Shown here piece after piece: positions 41,784 through 50,863 of a stretch of 64,000 bases of DNA. Positions within the stretch are counted from its first letter, which is position 1, and each line of letters begins with the position of its first letter. Location: assembly GCF_027706725.1 (NCBI RefSeq), contig NZ_JAQFWQ010000011.1:26959-90958 (forward strand), read 5' to 3'. A program made the position numbers and the translations under genes. Under the pieces are notes generated by a model. The model was not told the origin of the DNA, did not search any database, and saw nothing but the letters and a program-made list of their open reading frames with translations. Origin of the DNA: Nocardiopsis endophytica. GTDB taxonomy: Bacteria; Actinomycetota; Actinomycetes; Streptosporangiales; Streptosporangiaceae.

Positions 41784-41827
41784 GTCTCTCCTCCGTTGAG
41801 GTCGGTTTCGGCCGGACCGCCGCTCGG

Positions 41828-42907
41828 CTACCCGGCCGCGACTTCCCGGGCGACGGCGTCGAGCCCCTGGGCCAGCTCCTCGGCGCCCCTGCCGGCGACC
41901 TCCTCGTTGGCGCGCGCGAGGATGTAGCAGAAGAGGTACCGCTCGGCCAGGGTGAACCCGAGCGTGTGGAGGCAGCTGTACAGCAGGCTCGTCTGGATCC
42001 GGTACGCCATGAAGTCCGGGTTCCGGTGCAGGAGCTCCGACATCGCCTCGGACAGGTCCGCGTGGAAGGCGCTCGCCGGAGGCCGGGCGCCGCCTTCCCC
42101 GCCGTAGGCGTCGAGTGTGGGCCCCTCGTGGGCGATGAGCCCGTCGCGGCACAGGTCCCGCAGCGGGCCGAACCGCCCCCGGACGGCCTCCACCCAGGTG
42201 CGGGCCGGCTCGTCTCCGGCGGCGGGCACCGGTGAGGCCGCGCAGTCGCGGACGAGGTCGCGGGCGTAGGCCCCGAGCGCCTCGTAGAAGCCGGCGCACC
42301 TGCGCTCGAAGGCGTCGGGGTCCGTGGCCCGGGCGTTCTTGGCCCCCTCGTAGTGGGAGCGGTAGCTGAGCAGCCGCAGGCTCACCAGCTCGCCGAAGTC
42401 CCGGGAGGTCAGGTGCCGCTGTTCGGACTCCAGCACGGCGGCCCCGGCGTTGGCGGCCATCAGGCGCAGCGCGAGCCGGTAGGCCCCGGCCTTGCCGGTG
42501 TCGTGGACCAGCTCCGACGCGGCCCGGGCGAGGGCGGGCGCCACGGCGGCGCAGAGCCGCTTGGAGGCGGCGTCGAACCCGGGCCCGGCGACCCCCGAGT
42601 TCCACAGCGGCGAGGGCACCTCCTCCAGCGGGACCTCGGCCGCGGTCGGCCGCAGGCCGTGGGCGCGGGCCGCTTCCTCGGCCCGGTCGATGGCCCGGTC
42701 GGCCGGGGCCGTGTCGGAGGCGAGGCTGACCTGCAACAGGTCGCCGCCGTCCGCCCGGTCCCAGGTCCGCACGGCGTAGTGGCCGCCCGGCCAGGGCGGC
42801 CGCCGCGGCCCGAAGAGGTCGGCGATGACCTCCCGCACGACCTGCGCCGGCGCCGTGCCGCCCTGGTCGAGGGGGATCGTCACGAAGACGTGCACTCGGG
42901 CCTCCAA
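41828..42907 (-). CDS. Thiopeptide [4+2] cyclase / pyridine synthase (TbtD/TclM-like)
   Basis: A 359-aa stand-alone protein of the SpaB_C / thiopeptide-type bacteriocin biosynthesis family. VHVFVTIPLDQGGTAPAQVV opens it, and the long helical remainder resembles pyridine synthases rather than elimination domains. In thiopeptide pathways these enzymes join two dehydroalanines in a formal [4+2] reaction and expel the leader peptide, closing the macrocycle. It follows the precursor gene on the same strand. Weak alternative: a second LanB elimination domain; the separate 324-aa protein fits that role better. Confidence 0.78.
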   Translation of the reverse strand: MEARVHVFVTIPLDQGGTAPAQVVREVIADLFGPRRPPWPGGHYAVRTWDRADGGDLLQVSLASDTAPADRAIDRAEEAARAHGLRPTAAEVPLEEVPSPLWNSGVAGPGFDAASKRLCAAVAPALARAASELVHDTGKAGAYRLALRLMAANAGAAVLESEQRHLTSRDFGELVSLRLLSYRSHYEGAKNARATDPDAFERRCAGFYEALGAYARDLVRDCAASPVPAAGDEPARTWVEAVRGRFGPLRDLCRDGLIAHEGPTLDAYGGEGGARPPASAFHADLSEAMSELLHRNPDFMAYRIQTSLLYSCLHTLGFTLAERYLFCYILARANEEVAGRGAEELAQGLDAVAREVAAG

Positions 42908-42974
42908 TGGTCGCGACGCACGGTTCCGGGGAATGTGCCGGGAAAAAGGGGAAAGCCTCTGGGAATGCCGCTGC

Positions 42975-43006
42975 CGTCGGGCCCACCCGATGGATGGCGC
43001 CCGACG
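42975..43006 (-). terminator. Hairpin downstream of the precursor gene
   Basis: CGTCGGGC (42975-42982) pairs with GCCCGACG (42999-43006), 16-nt loop, between the precursor stop (43032) and the cyclase start (42907). It may partially terminate, giving more precursor than enzyme mRNA. Confidence 0.5.
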
Positions 43007-43031
43007 ACAGCAGCGTGCCTCATCACCCGTG

Positions 43032-43187
43032 TCAGGACGACGAAGACGAGGACGAGCTGGTCGTGCAACCGGTGGTCGTGCACGAAGCCGCCATGATCTG
43101 CGACAGCGTCTCGTCGCTGTAGTTCGAGTCCTCGATGAGGTCCGAGATCTCCATGGCGTTCAGGTCGAAGTCCTCAACAGCATCCAC
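43032..43187 (-). CDS. Thiopeptide precursor peptide
   Basis: A 51-aa peptide starting at a GTG (43187) after a near-perfect AAGGGAGGTGAT ribosome site. The leader is acidic with the thiopeptide-type segments FDLNAMEISDLIED and SDETLSQIMAA; the core is SCTTTGCTTSSSSSSSS (17 residues: two Cys, five Thr, nine Ser). Ser1 and a Ser at 10-13 could form the central pyridine. Use of Ser13 would give the 35-member ring of the berninamycin/sulfomycin type, whose cores are similarly Thr- and Ser-rich. It is embedded in an operon of YcaO, split LanB and cyclase genes. Core cut site and product are inferred. Confidence 0.92.
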   Translation of the reverse strand: MDAVEDFDLNAMEISDLIEDSNYSDETLSQIMAASCTTTGCTTSSSSSSSS

Positions 43188-43431
43188 GTGAATCACCTCC
43201 CTTCGTGGTTCGCCGCCACACTACCGAAAGGGTTCGGGGAACGGTAGGGATCGGAGCGAAAAAATGCCGGGAAATCTGTTCGCGATCGTTTTCTGAAAAT
43301 GGCATCAATGACCAGGGGCGCGGCGGCATGAATTGCTCGCGCCCTTTGCGCGGCCGGGTCGGCCGTTCTTCGGTTCTGGCGCCTTCGAAAGCCGGTGCGG
43401 CCGGGTCGGAACCGACCCGGCCGGCCGCGGC
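43188..43431 (-). promoter_or_regulatory. Leader/promoter region of the precursor
   Basis: Relatively AT-rich for the cluster, with runs such as GCATTTTTTCGC on the minus strand. An inverted repeat TACCG/CGGTA surrounds a possible -10 (TAGTGT). Probably gives the precursor its own promoter in addition to operon read-through. Confidence 0.4.
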
Positions 43432-44406
43432 TCACCCGGTCGCTACCCCCTGCTCACCTGCGCTTTCCGCCTCGTCCGGCGCGGCCTGGAGGTCGGTGAT
43501 GGCACGCTGGACGACATAAGCCAAAAAGGCCTCGGCCGCCGGAAGGATCCCGAGCCGATTGTTGGTCGTGTGGATGTAGTTGGCCAGGCAGTGGGCGTAG
43601 GGCGTTTCCTCTAGAACGAGGTCCTGGACGTCACCGCCCGTCGCCCCCCACTGCACCGCCCGCGCGGATTCCAATGCGGCCGCATAAGCGTCGTGGAAAA
43701 CGTCCGACGCCCCCTCGCACCAGACCGCCCTGCACAGGCCCACGACCTTTCCCCGCGTCTTCTCGTACATGCCCGGCCACTTATCGTCGTAGCCGGGCGG
43801 AACCCACCGCCGCCATTCCTCTTCGTAGATGCCGAGGAATTCCCGGCTCTGCTTCATGTCCAGCCCGGACCCTTTGAGGGCCATGGCCATGGTGCGGATG
43901 GCAAGTCCGGCCGGCGCCTTGAGTTCGAGATCCGAGCGGCTCGCGATCAGGTCCAGTACCGCCCCCGATGTGGCGCGGTAGAGCTCCTCGGCGACGGCGA
44001 GCCCCGTGGTCCCGCCGTACTTGGCGTATTCGGGCGAATAGACCGCGTGCTCGACCGTGCCGGCCGCCCTGGCCTCCAGGGGGTCCGCCCCTTCGAGCTC
44101 GCCCAGGCCCGGCTGGAGGGAGGCCTGCCGGTCGAACTCGGCGCGGTGCTCGGCGGTGAGCTCCGGCAATCCGGCCTCCAGGGCGGAGCGCACCGACGCG
44201 GCGGCGGCCGCGGTGGGCCGGTGCAGCCGGAGCCGGATGTGCGGACCGCCCTGCCAGTACCGCAGGAACCAGACCCGGCCCTCCATCCCGGCGTCCCGCA
44301 CGGCCGGGCGGACCACCTCCCGGAGGAAGCCGGTCTGCAGCGACATCGGCAGGTAGGTGTGGAGCGGGTACCACTCCCCGACGGGTTCAGTCCGAGTAGA
44401 GCTCAA
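43432..44406 (-). CDS. LanB elimination-domain protein (TbtC-like)
   Basis: A 324-aa SpaB_C-family protein: WYPLHTYLPMSLQTGFLREV, VWFLRYWQGGPHIRLRLH, and a mixed helical body. In thiopeptide pathways the split dehydratase has two parts; this one removes glutamate from glutamylated Ser/Thr to form Dha/Dhb. The TTG start at 44406 has a GGAGGAG ribosome site and overlaps the glutamylation gene by 20 bp. The precursor gene follows 244 bp later. Confidence 0.82.
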   Translation of the reverse strand: MSSTRTEPVGEWYPLHTYLPMSLQTGFLREVVRPAVRDAGMEGRVWFLRYWQGGPHIRLRLHRPTAAAAASVRSALEAGLPELTAEHRAEFDRQASLQPGLGELEGADPLEARAAGTVEHAVYSPEYAKYGGTTGLAVAEELYRATSGAVLDLIASRSDLELKAPAGLAIRTMAMALKGSGLDMKQSREFLGIYEEEWRRWVPPGYDDKWPGMYEKTRGKVVGLCRAVWCEGASDVFHDAYAAALESARAVQWGATGGDVQDLVLEETPYAHCLANYIHTTNNRLGILPAAEAFLAYVVQRAITDLQAAPDEAESAGEQGVATG

Positions 44407-47080
44407 CGAAAAACTCCTCCGCCGCGGCCGGCCCGTTCCCCCCGTACTCGTCGGTGGCGGGCAGGCACTCGCGAATCGATACGTGGACGCCGTCGCGTGA
44501 CAGCGCGGACTTGGCGAAGCTCCGCACCAGGTACGGGTTGCGGAAGTCGACGTACATCGGCTTGTGGACGCTGGCCCTCTGCAGGTGCCGGAAGTCGGAC
44601 CAGTCCCGGGGGATCTCCTCGACCTGGCCGGCCAGCAGGTTGTACTCGTCGAGGCGCTGCGTGAGCACGAAGGCGTGCCGGGGCAGGCCCCGCGCGACGC
44701 GCCAGGCGTCGAACCGCAGCAGCGCGTCGTAGGAGTCCCTGCTCAGCTCGGGCAGCTCGGGGATCTCCCGCGCCGGCACCGTCCAGGTCCGGCGGCTCGC
44801 GACGACGTCGCCGACCATCAGCCGGGGGGACGACCCCGGGTACCCGCGGTGGCCCATCGCGCGCCCGATGTCGTCCATCGGGCTCCAGTTGTAGCGGATG
44901 GTCGGGCTCAGCGTCTCCAGCAGCTGGTAGAGGACCGGCACCACGACGGGCAGCAGGAAGTTCATCGGGATCAGGTCGACGGGCTCCTCGCGCTCGGGGT
45001 CCCACAGGACCGCCCGCCGGGCGTCGTGGTCGATCCGCACGGCCAGCCGGGACAGGTCGTAGGCCCTCAGCTCGTCGGGCGAGGTGGGCCAGGTCCCGGG
45101 GTAGTTCAGCACCCGGTCGGTCAGGGGCGGGTGCAGGTTGAAGTTGAGCCCGGCGACCATGTTGAGGTCCACCTGCCCCGGGAAGGCCTTGCGCAGGTGC
45201 TCCCGGACGGCGGACCGGAGCGTCCACCCCTCGGCTGCCGAGCCCTCGATGAACGCGGCGAAGCGCGAGAAGTAGACGCCGTACCCGGTCAGGACGCCGT
45301 TCACCACGAGGTCGGGCGAGGGCGCGCCGCCGGCGAACTGGACCCGGAAGGTGATCGACTCCGGGTCGATGCGGTCCTCCACCGCCGCGCACGCCTCGGT
45401 GACCGCCTCCGGCGCCACCCGCACGACCCCGTCCTCGGCGGTGAAGCTCTCGCCGAGGCCGCGCAGGGCCCGGTCGCGCTGGGCCGTGAACCTCTCCGCC
45501 GCCGGGGAGCCGTGCCCCCAGAACACCGCGTCCTGCTCGGCCTCGGAGAGCCGGACGAGCCGGTCGAAGAAGGTCAGGAACGGCACGGTCTCGCGGTCGC
45601 CGAAGGCGGAGGCCGCGAAGGCGTGGAGCCCCAGCCGCTTGGTGTGGCCGTAGTCGAGCGTCGACGCGAGCCGCCACAGGCTCTCCAGCGCGGGCACGCC
45701 CGCGGCCAGGGAGCCGGGGTCCCAGGTGGCGGGCCGGTCGGGGGTCCACAGGTCCTCGTACACCGGGGCCCGGGAGATCTCCGGCGGGGGCGTGTCGATC
45801 CCGCAGGTCTCGGCGACGCCCGTGATGGCCCCGCCCGCGGCGCGGAGCAGGGGGCCGCGCTCCTCCGCGGGCGCGTCGGGCAGCGCCGACTCCAGTTCCC
45901 GCAGGGTGTCCATGTGCCCGCTCAGGACCGACACGGGCCCGGTGGTCCCGGTGCGCAGGAGGCCGGCGAGGCGCTCGGAGTAGTCCGGGTCCTGCTCGTC
46001 GAAGCCGGGGGCGACGAACAGCAGCTCGGTGCGCATCAGCGCCCGCAGCGCCTTGCGGCTGACCGCGTCGTCGCCGGTCAGCTCGGTCAGCGCCGCGAGC
46101 ACCTCGGGAACGGGCGCCGACCCATGGGCCATGACGGCCAGGACGCGCTCGACGACCCTGTCGCGCTTGAGCGCCACGACCGCCTCGGCGACCCCGTGCT
46201 CGTTGTCGGCGGGGGCGAGCCCGATGAACCGGATCGCCCGCTCCTCCACGCGCACCGACGAGTTCAGCAGCACCCGCCCCAGGTCGATCCCGCCGTCGAC
46301 CCTGCGCACCCCCGCGGCCAGCCAGTTCACCAGGACCCGGTTGAGGGTCGCGGTGGAGTGCGTGCGGCCTCCGGGGGCCGGTCCCCCGCCGGGGCCGGCC
46401 GCCCCGGGCAGGTCCGGCGGGAAGGCGCCCACCTCGGTGAAGCGGCCGAAGGGGGAGGGCTTCAGCGCGGCCCGGTAGGCGAAGTTCACCAGCGAGGACT
46501 CCAGGACCCGCCGCCGGCTCGGCTTGAGCGCGCCGGACCCGCCGGAGGTGTACCGGCGCAGGCTCTCGTACAGCTGGTCGCCCGAGAGCTGGATGCTCCT
46601 GGCCATCGCGTCGTGCTCGAAGATGCGGCCGAACGCCGCGCGCGCCGCGGCCATCCGCTCCTCGAACAGCGACCGCGACTCCTCCTCGCTGCGCAGCGCC
46701 CTGCGGGCCAGGCCGTGCCACTCCCGCACCCCGGCGAGGGCGTCCGCGTCGAGGAAGGGCTCCACGGCCCCGATCCGCCGCGCCGCGGGGTCGGCGCGCC
46801 GGGTGTAGACGTCGCGGCGCAGCCGGACGAGTTCGGCGCGCTGCTCGCCCTCCAGCCGCGGCACCTCCTCCGCCAGGCGGTCGGACACCTCCTCCGCGCG
46901 CCGCGCGCAGTCGGCCCGGAGGCGGCGGCCCTCCTCGACCCGTTCCCAGAACCCGTCGAACCGGAGGGCGTCGAGCTCGGCCACGGGCAGCCGGCTCCGC
47001 CGGAAGACGACATAGGGGCTGATCCTCGCGGCGGCCTCGACCGGGGGCTCCGGGTGCTCCGGGCGCTCTTCGGATTCCAC
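44387..47080 (-). CDS. LanB glutamylation-domain protein (TbtB-like)
   Basis: An 897-aa Lant_dehydr_N protein, which uses glutamyl-tRNA(Glu) to activate Ser and Thr side chains of the precursor. Visible family pieces are the N-terminal SPYVVFRRSRLPV, RRRVLESSLVNFAYRAALKPSPFGRFTEVG (quoted here as ESSLVNFAYR and SPFGRFTEVG), and a C-terminal domain with PREERE-like acidic patches and SIRECLP. The GTG at 47080 follows AAGGAGGAG. Length matches a full glutamylation subunit; the elimination part is encoded separately just downstream. Confidence 0.88.
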   Translation of the reverse strand: MESEERPEHPEPPVEAAARISPYVVFRRSRLPVAELDALRFDGFWERVEEGRRLRADCARRAEEVSDRLAEEVPRLEGEQRAELVRLRRDVYTRRADPAARRIGAVEPFLDADALAGVREWHGLARRALRSEEESRSLFEERMAAARAAFGRIFEHDAMARSIQLSGDQLYESLRRYTSGGSGALKPSRRRVLESSLVNFAYRAALKPSPFGRFTEVGAFPPDLPGAAGPGGGPAPGGRTHSTATLNRVLVNWLAAGVRRVDGGIDLGRVLLNSSVRVEERAIRFIGLAPADNEHGVAEAVVALKRDRVVERVLAVMAHGSAPVPEVLAALTELTGDDAVSRKALRALMRTELLFVAPGFDEQDPDYSERLAGLLRTGTTGPVSVLSGHMDTLRELESALPDAPAEERGPLLRAAGGAITGVAETCGIDTPPPEISRAPVYEDLWTPDRPATWDPGSLAAGVPALESLWRLASTLDYGHTKRLGLHAFAASAFGDRETVPFLTFFDRLVRLSEAEQDAVFWGHGSPAAERFTAQRDRALRGLGESFTAEDGVVRVAPEAVTEACAAVEDRIDPESITFRVQFAGGAPSPDLVVNGVLTGYGVYFSRFAAFIEGSAAEGWTLRSAVREHLRKAFPGQVDLNMVAGLNFNLHPPLTDRVLNYPGTWPTSPDELRAYDLSRLAVRIDHDARRAVLWDPEREEPVDLIPMNFLLPVVVPVLYQLLETLSPTIRYNWSPMDDIGRAMGHRGYPGSSPRLMVGDVVASRRTWTVPAREIPELPELSRDSYDALLRFDAWRVARGLPRHAFVLTQRLDEYNLLAGQVEEIPRDWSDFRHLQRASVHKPMYVDFRNPYLVRSFAKSALSRDGVHVSIRECLPATDEYGGNGPAAAEEFFVELYSD

Positions 47081-47097
47081 GGGCCTCTCCTCCTTCT

Positions 47098-48996
47098 CTA
47101 GGCGAACGGGTGGGGCGGAACGTCCGCCGGGGTCCGGCCGGGGGGCAGGCGGGAGGCCCACGGGAGCGTCCCGCCGTCGAGCCGCGGCAGCCCCTCCAGC
47201 CGGCGGTTGCCGTGCCCGAACGTCATGGGCAGGCATCCGGGTACGAAGCTGCGCGTGCACACGAGTCCGCGCCAGCGCAGTTCCGGTGTGGTGACGTCGG
47301 CCGCGTAGACGTCCAGGCCGGCGGCCTCGACCCTGGCGCGCACGTACTCCAGGTCCTCGTCGAGGGCGGCGTGCGCCGGGGCCGCCTCGGCCGCCTCGGT
47401 GAGGCCGATCTCGGGCCGGTCCGGCTCGGTCAGGAACGCGAACCACTCGCGGGAGGAGGGCAGGGCGCCGAGCAGGCTGTGGTCCTCCATGGTGCGCAGC
47501 GCCCCGAAGTCCTCGGCCAGGCGCCGCCGGTGCTCGGGGTCGTCGTCGTACATGTGCCGGATGGAGGCGACGCGCGCGGCCACCTCGAAGATGGCGGACT
47601 CGGCCGCCGCCCGCGGGTCCAGGCCGGCCGCGGTCGACACGAGCGTGCAGGGACCGGTGTCGGCCTCGCGCCGGGCCATGGCCAGCACGACCGGGATGTC
47701 GATGTCCAGCGTCGCCCAGTAGAGGCGGACGCGGAACCCGGTGGCCGTCTCGACGCGCGCCATCACGTCCCTGACGCCCCCGTCGGCCGGTCCGGGCCTG
47801 AGCTCGGGCAGGAGCAGCCGGCGGTACCAGGCGAGCAGGAAGGCGTCCCGTTCGACGACCTCCAGGATCCCGTGCAGGGTCGCCTCTTCGTGGCTCTGGC
47901 CCAGTGCGAAGCCGTTCGAGGTGTCGTAGAAGAACGGCCTGCGCTCGCCGGGGCGGTGCACCCAGGAGAGGGCGGCCTCGGGGAGGTATTCGGCGGGGCC
48001 GCCGCCGACCGGCGTGACCGGGACCCACCGCACCGTCTCGTCGGCGCCCAGCGGCGCGAAGGGGAAGCCGTCCTGCGCGTACTGCCCGTCGGTGTGGCAG
48101 CCGAGGGTGCGGGGGTCGACGGCCCGCTTCCCCAGCTCCGCGAGCGTGGCCTCCACGGTGTCCCGGGGCGTCCGGCGGCAGAGGCCGGTGTGGCGCTCCA
48201 GCCCCTCCAGCACGGCGGTCCTCCTGCTGGCGTCGAAGGTCCGGGTCCGTCCGACCCCCGGTTCCCGGCCGCCGTCGGCCAGGGGCAGGCTCACCTGCGC
48301 CGTGGGGACCGGGCCGTCCAGGTCGACGAGCGGCTCCCGGAACAGCGAGTGCGGCCCCAGGTAGTCGGAGAGGAGCGTCGGCGGCAGCGGGCGCCGTGCC
48401 CGCAGCGTGCCGTCGGCCTTTTCCAGCAGCTCGGGCGCGGAGCCGAACGGCACCGTGGTCGCGGCCGTCGCCGGGCCGCACGCCGGGCATCCCGCCCTCG
48501 GCGGCACGCGTCCCTGCCGGACCGTGCCCGCGGCCCGGTCGATGGTGGCGAGCGCCCCCGAGGGGGTGGGCCCCCGCAGGAGGTCCAGGGCGAGGCGCAC
48601 CGTGGTCGTCCGCAGCGCCGGTCCGGCCTGCCGCCACAGTGCGCGGCTGCGCGCGTCGCCCTCCGGGCCGCTGTCGGGCACCGCCTCGGCCGGCGTGTCG
48701 GCGTCGGCCGCGCTCCTGGTGAGGAACCAGGCCAGGCACTGCGGGCACCCGCCGTCGCGGCCGCCTCCGCCGCCGCTTCCGTCTCCCCGGTGCGGCGGGT
48801 CGTAGGCCAGGACGTGGACGCCTCCGCACCAGAACAGGACCGCCACGCCCGGCCCCGTCCCGTCCCCGGCGCCGTGCACCCGGGCGGGGGCGGTCAGCGG
48901 CCCGAGGAGCACCTCCGCGGGCGCGGGTGCACCGGCGCCGTCCGCGAGGGCGGCGACCAGGTCCTCGAAGGGCGCGGTCCGCGCTTCCGTTGTCAC
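47098..48996 (-). CDS. YcaO cyclodehydratase (first of two)
   Basis: A 632-aa YcaO-domain protein. An N-terminal region of about 200 residues has zinc-knuckle-like CPQC and CPACG motifs; the YcaO domain follows with LEGLERHTG, ILEVVERDAFLLAWYRR, ESAIFEVAARVA and a Pro-rich C-terminus ending PPHPFA, as in azoline-forming YcaO enzymes. It would use ATP to turn Cys (and perhaps Ser/Thr) into azolines. The GTG at 48996 shares a 4-bp GTGA overlap with the upstream stop. The Pro-rich tail is a mark of TOMM cyclodehydratases. Confidence 0.88.
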   Translation of the reverse strand: MTTEARTAPFEDLVAALADGAGAPAPAEVLLGPLTAPARVHGAGDGTGPGVAVLFWCGGVHVLAYDPPHRGDGSGGGGGRDGGCPQCLAWFLTRSAADADTPAEAVPDSGPEGDARSRALWRQAGPALRTTTVRLALDLLRGPTPSGALATIDRAAGTVRQGRVPPRAGCPACGPATAATTVPFGSAPELLEKADGTLRARRPLPPTLLSDYLGPHSLFREPLVDLDGPVPTAQVSLPLADGGREPGVGRTRTFDASRRTAVLEGLERHTGLCRRTPRDTVEATLAELGKRAVDPRTLGCHTDGQYAQDGFPFAPLGADETVRWVPVTPVGGGPAEYLPEAALSWVHRPGERRPFFYDTSNGFALGQSHEEATLHGILEVVERDAFLLAWYRRLLLPELRPGPADGGVRDVMARVETATGFRVRLYWATLDIDIPVVLAMARREADTGPCTLVSTAAGLDPRAAAESAIFEVAARVASIRHMYDDDPEHRRRLAEDFGALRTMEDHSLLGALPSSREWFAFLTEPDRPEIGLTEAAEAAPAHAALDEDLEYVRARVEAAGLDVYAADVTTPELRWRGLVCTRSFVPGCLPMTFGHGNRRLEGLPRLDGGTLPWASRLPPGRTPADVPPHPFA

Positions 48997-50768
48997 GCCA
49001 CCTCCACGATTCGGGCCTTGTTGCGGGCGAAGGGGAGCACCCGCCCGGTCGTCTCCGTCCACGCCGGCGGCGCGATGTGCCGCCATACCTCCGCCCAGGT
49101 GGCGAAGTGCGGGTTGAGCGGGACCAGGGCGCCGTCGTTGACCAGGCGGAGCAGCGCCGTCGCGACCGCCTCGGCGCGGCAGGCGCCCGCGCCGTGCGCG
49201 ACCGGCCTCCCGGTCGCGGTGTCGCTCCCGGTGGCCCGGTGGAGGCCGTTCGGCAGGCGGGTGGCCGTCCACCGCAGCTCCGCGAGGCCTGCGCCCCGCC
49301 GGATGTACCGGGCGAATGCGGCGCATTCGCCGTCGCCGAGGTCGCCGGGGTCGTCCGGGTCCACCGGCGCCTCCCCGGCGCCGTGGGCCGGCCGGGCCAG
49401 GGCCGACCTGAGCAGGGCGCGGTAGACCGCCTCGTCCAGGGTCCACCCCGCGCCCACGTGCGGGCCGGACCCGCCGGGCGGCGCCGTGCCGCCTTCGGGG
49501 GCGCCTTCGGGGCCGGCTTCGAGGGCGAACAGTTCGAGTCCGTTGAGCGCCGCCTGGTAGAGGGCCTCCCGGGAGGACAGCGTCGCGGCGGTGGTCCCAC
49601 GGACCCGGCACGCCCCGGCGCCCCCCGCCAGGACGGTGGCCCGGGCCCGTCCGAACGGGATCTGGGCCAGGTCGCCCCCGTCCAGGTACCGGAAGGGGCC
49701 GGAGAACTCGTCCGTCCAGCCGGCGAGGGTGTCGATGATGCCCTGGTGGGCGTCGTCCAGCCGGGGGTCGTCGTCGGGGCCGACGATGTTCCGGCGGACC
49801 GGCTCGTCCTGTGCCGTGCCGCCGCCATCGGGGGCGGGCGGTGCCGGCGCCCGGTGGCAGCGGCACCCCGCGACCGGCCACGCGGGATGCGGCTTCACCG
49901 TCGGCGGGTCGGCGCCGAGGGGAAGGGAGACCGCCGCGTCCCCTCCGAGCCCCGCGCCGCGCCTGCAGACCGCGTGCAGGAGCGCCGCCGCGACGGCGTC
50001 GTCGGGCGCGGGGGACGCGGTCGGCGGTGGGGCTCCCCGCTCCGCCGTTTCGCCGTAGCGGTGCAGGCATGCCCAGCAGCCCGTCGACTCCTCGTCGGAC
50101 CAGAGGATCCACCGGCGGCCGCCCGCCTCTCCCACGACCCCGTGCTGTACGCCGCGGCCGAGCAGGGCGTCCTGGATCGCCACGGTGCGCTCGCGGGGGA
50201 TGGCGTCGGCGTCGATGAGGGCCAGGTCGGCGCCGGGCCGCGGGAGCCGCTCCTCCTTTGGGACGGCGTCCTCCGCGGCGTCGTGGACGACGGTCCGCAT
50301 GCCGGCCGACTCCGCGTCCTCCAGGAGGCGGCGCAGGCGGCCGAGCCGGCGGGGGCGCCCGTACACGTGGAGGACGGTGGCGCGCACGCGGTCCAGCGCG
50401 CGCACCGGGTCACCGGTCAGTTGGGAGAGGAAGGGGATCAGCCACTCCGCCGCGGGCCCCCTGTCGGCGACGAGGCGGCCCATCGGCGCGTCGAGGACGG
50501 TCAGACACCGGTTGGCCACCAGCGCGTCGAGGACGCGCCACACCCCGGGACGCGCCCGGTCCGGGAAGCGGCTCACCAGGTCGTGGCCGGTGCGGTCGCC
50601 GTCCGACCGCTCCAGCAGCGCCGACACCACCGTGTAGGCGGCCGCCCCTTTGACCGTGAAGGACGCGGAGCCCACGCCGATCCATGCCCCCTGCCCCGTC
50701 CGCAGCACGGACACGTCCGGGCGGGCGAGGACGGCGCCGGTGGCGTGCGGCGCACCCTCGTTGTTCAT
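48993..50768 (-). CDS. Ocin-ThiF-like / leader-binding partner of YcaO
   Basis: A 591-aa protein beginning with an RRE-like winged helix (PDVSVLRTGQGAWIGVGSAS, then AYTVVSALLERSDG) that would bind the leader peptide, followed by a ThiF-like Rossmann region (TVLHVYGRPRRLGRLRRLLE) and a CWAC zinc motif. The C-terminal half (about 330-590) is a nitroreductase-like or unknown domain. The ATG at 50768 is used; an ATG at 50801 is possible. It overlaps the YcaO gene and probably forms the cyclodehydratase complex with it. Confidence 0.7.
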   Translation of the reverse strand: MNNEGAPHATGAVLARPDVSVLRTGQGAWIGVGSASFTVKGAAAYTVVSALLERSDGDRTGHDLVSRFPDRARPGVWRVLDALVANRCLTVLDAPMGRLVADRGPAAEWLIPFLSQLTGDPVRALDRVRATVLHVYGRPRRLGRLRRLLEDAESAGMRTVVHDAAEDAVPKEERLPRPGADLALIDADAIPRERTVAIQDALLGRGVQHGVVGEAGGRRWILWSDEESTGCWACLHRYGETAERGAPPPTASPAPDDAVAAALLHAVCRRGAGLGGDAAVSLPLGADPPTVKPHPAWPVAGCRCHRAPAPPAPDGGGTAQDEPVRRNIVGPDDDPRLDDAHQGIIDTLAGWTDEFSGPFRYLDGGDLAQIPFGRARATVLAGGAGACRVRGTTAATLSSREALYQAALNGLELFALEAGPEGAPEGGTAPPGGSGPHVGAGWTLDEAVYRALLRSALARPAHGAGEAPVDPDDPGDLGDGECAAFARYIRRGAGLAELRWTATRLPNGLHRATGSDTATGRPVAHGAGACRAEAVATALLRLVNDGALVPLNPHFATWAEVWRHIAPPAWTETTGRVLPFARNKARIVEVA

Positions 50769-50863
50769 GAACGCACTCGCTTTCGTCGCGCAGCGTGTCA
50801 TCGCGCAGCCTGCGGCTGCGGGGCCGGCCGACGGCGGGGCAGGGGACGGCGGCCGGGCGCCGG

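Noticed and set aside
44387..49828. One very long minus-strand frame joining the LanB-like and YcaO regions
   Set aside because: Only the part from 47080 down has family homology; upstream it is the shadow frame of the YcaO gene, and a GTG with AAGGAGGAG marks the true start.
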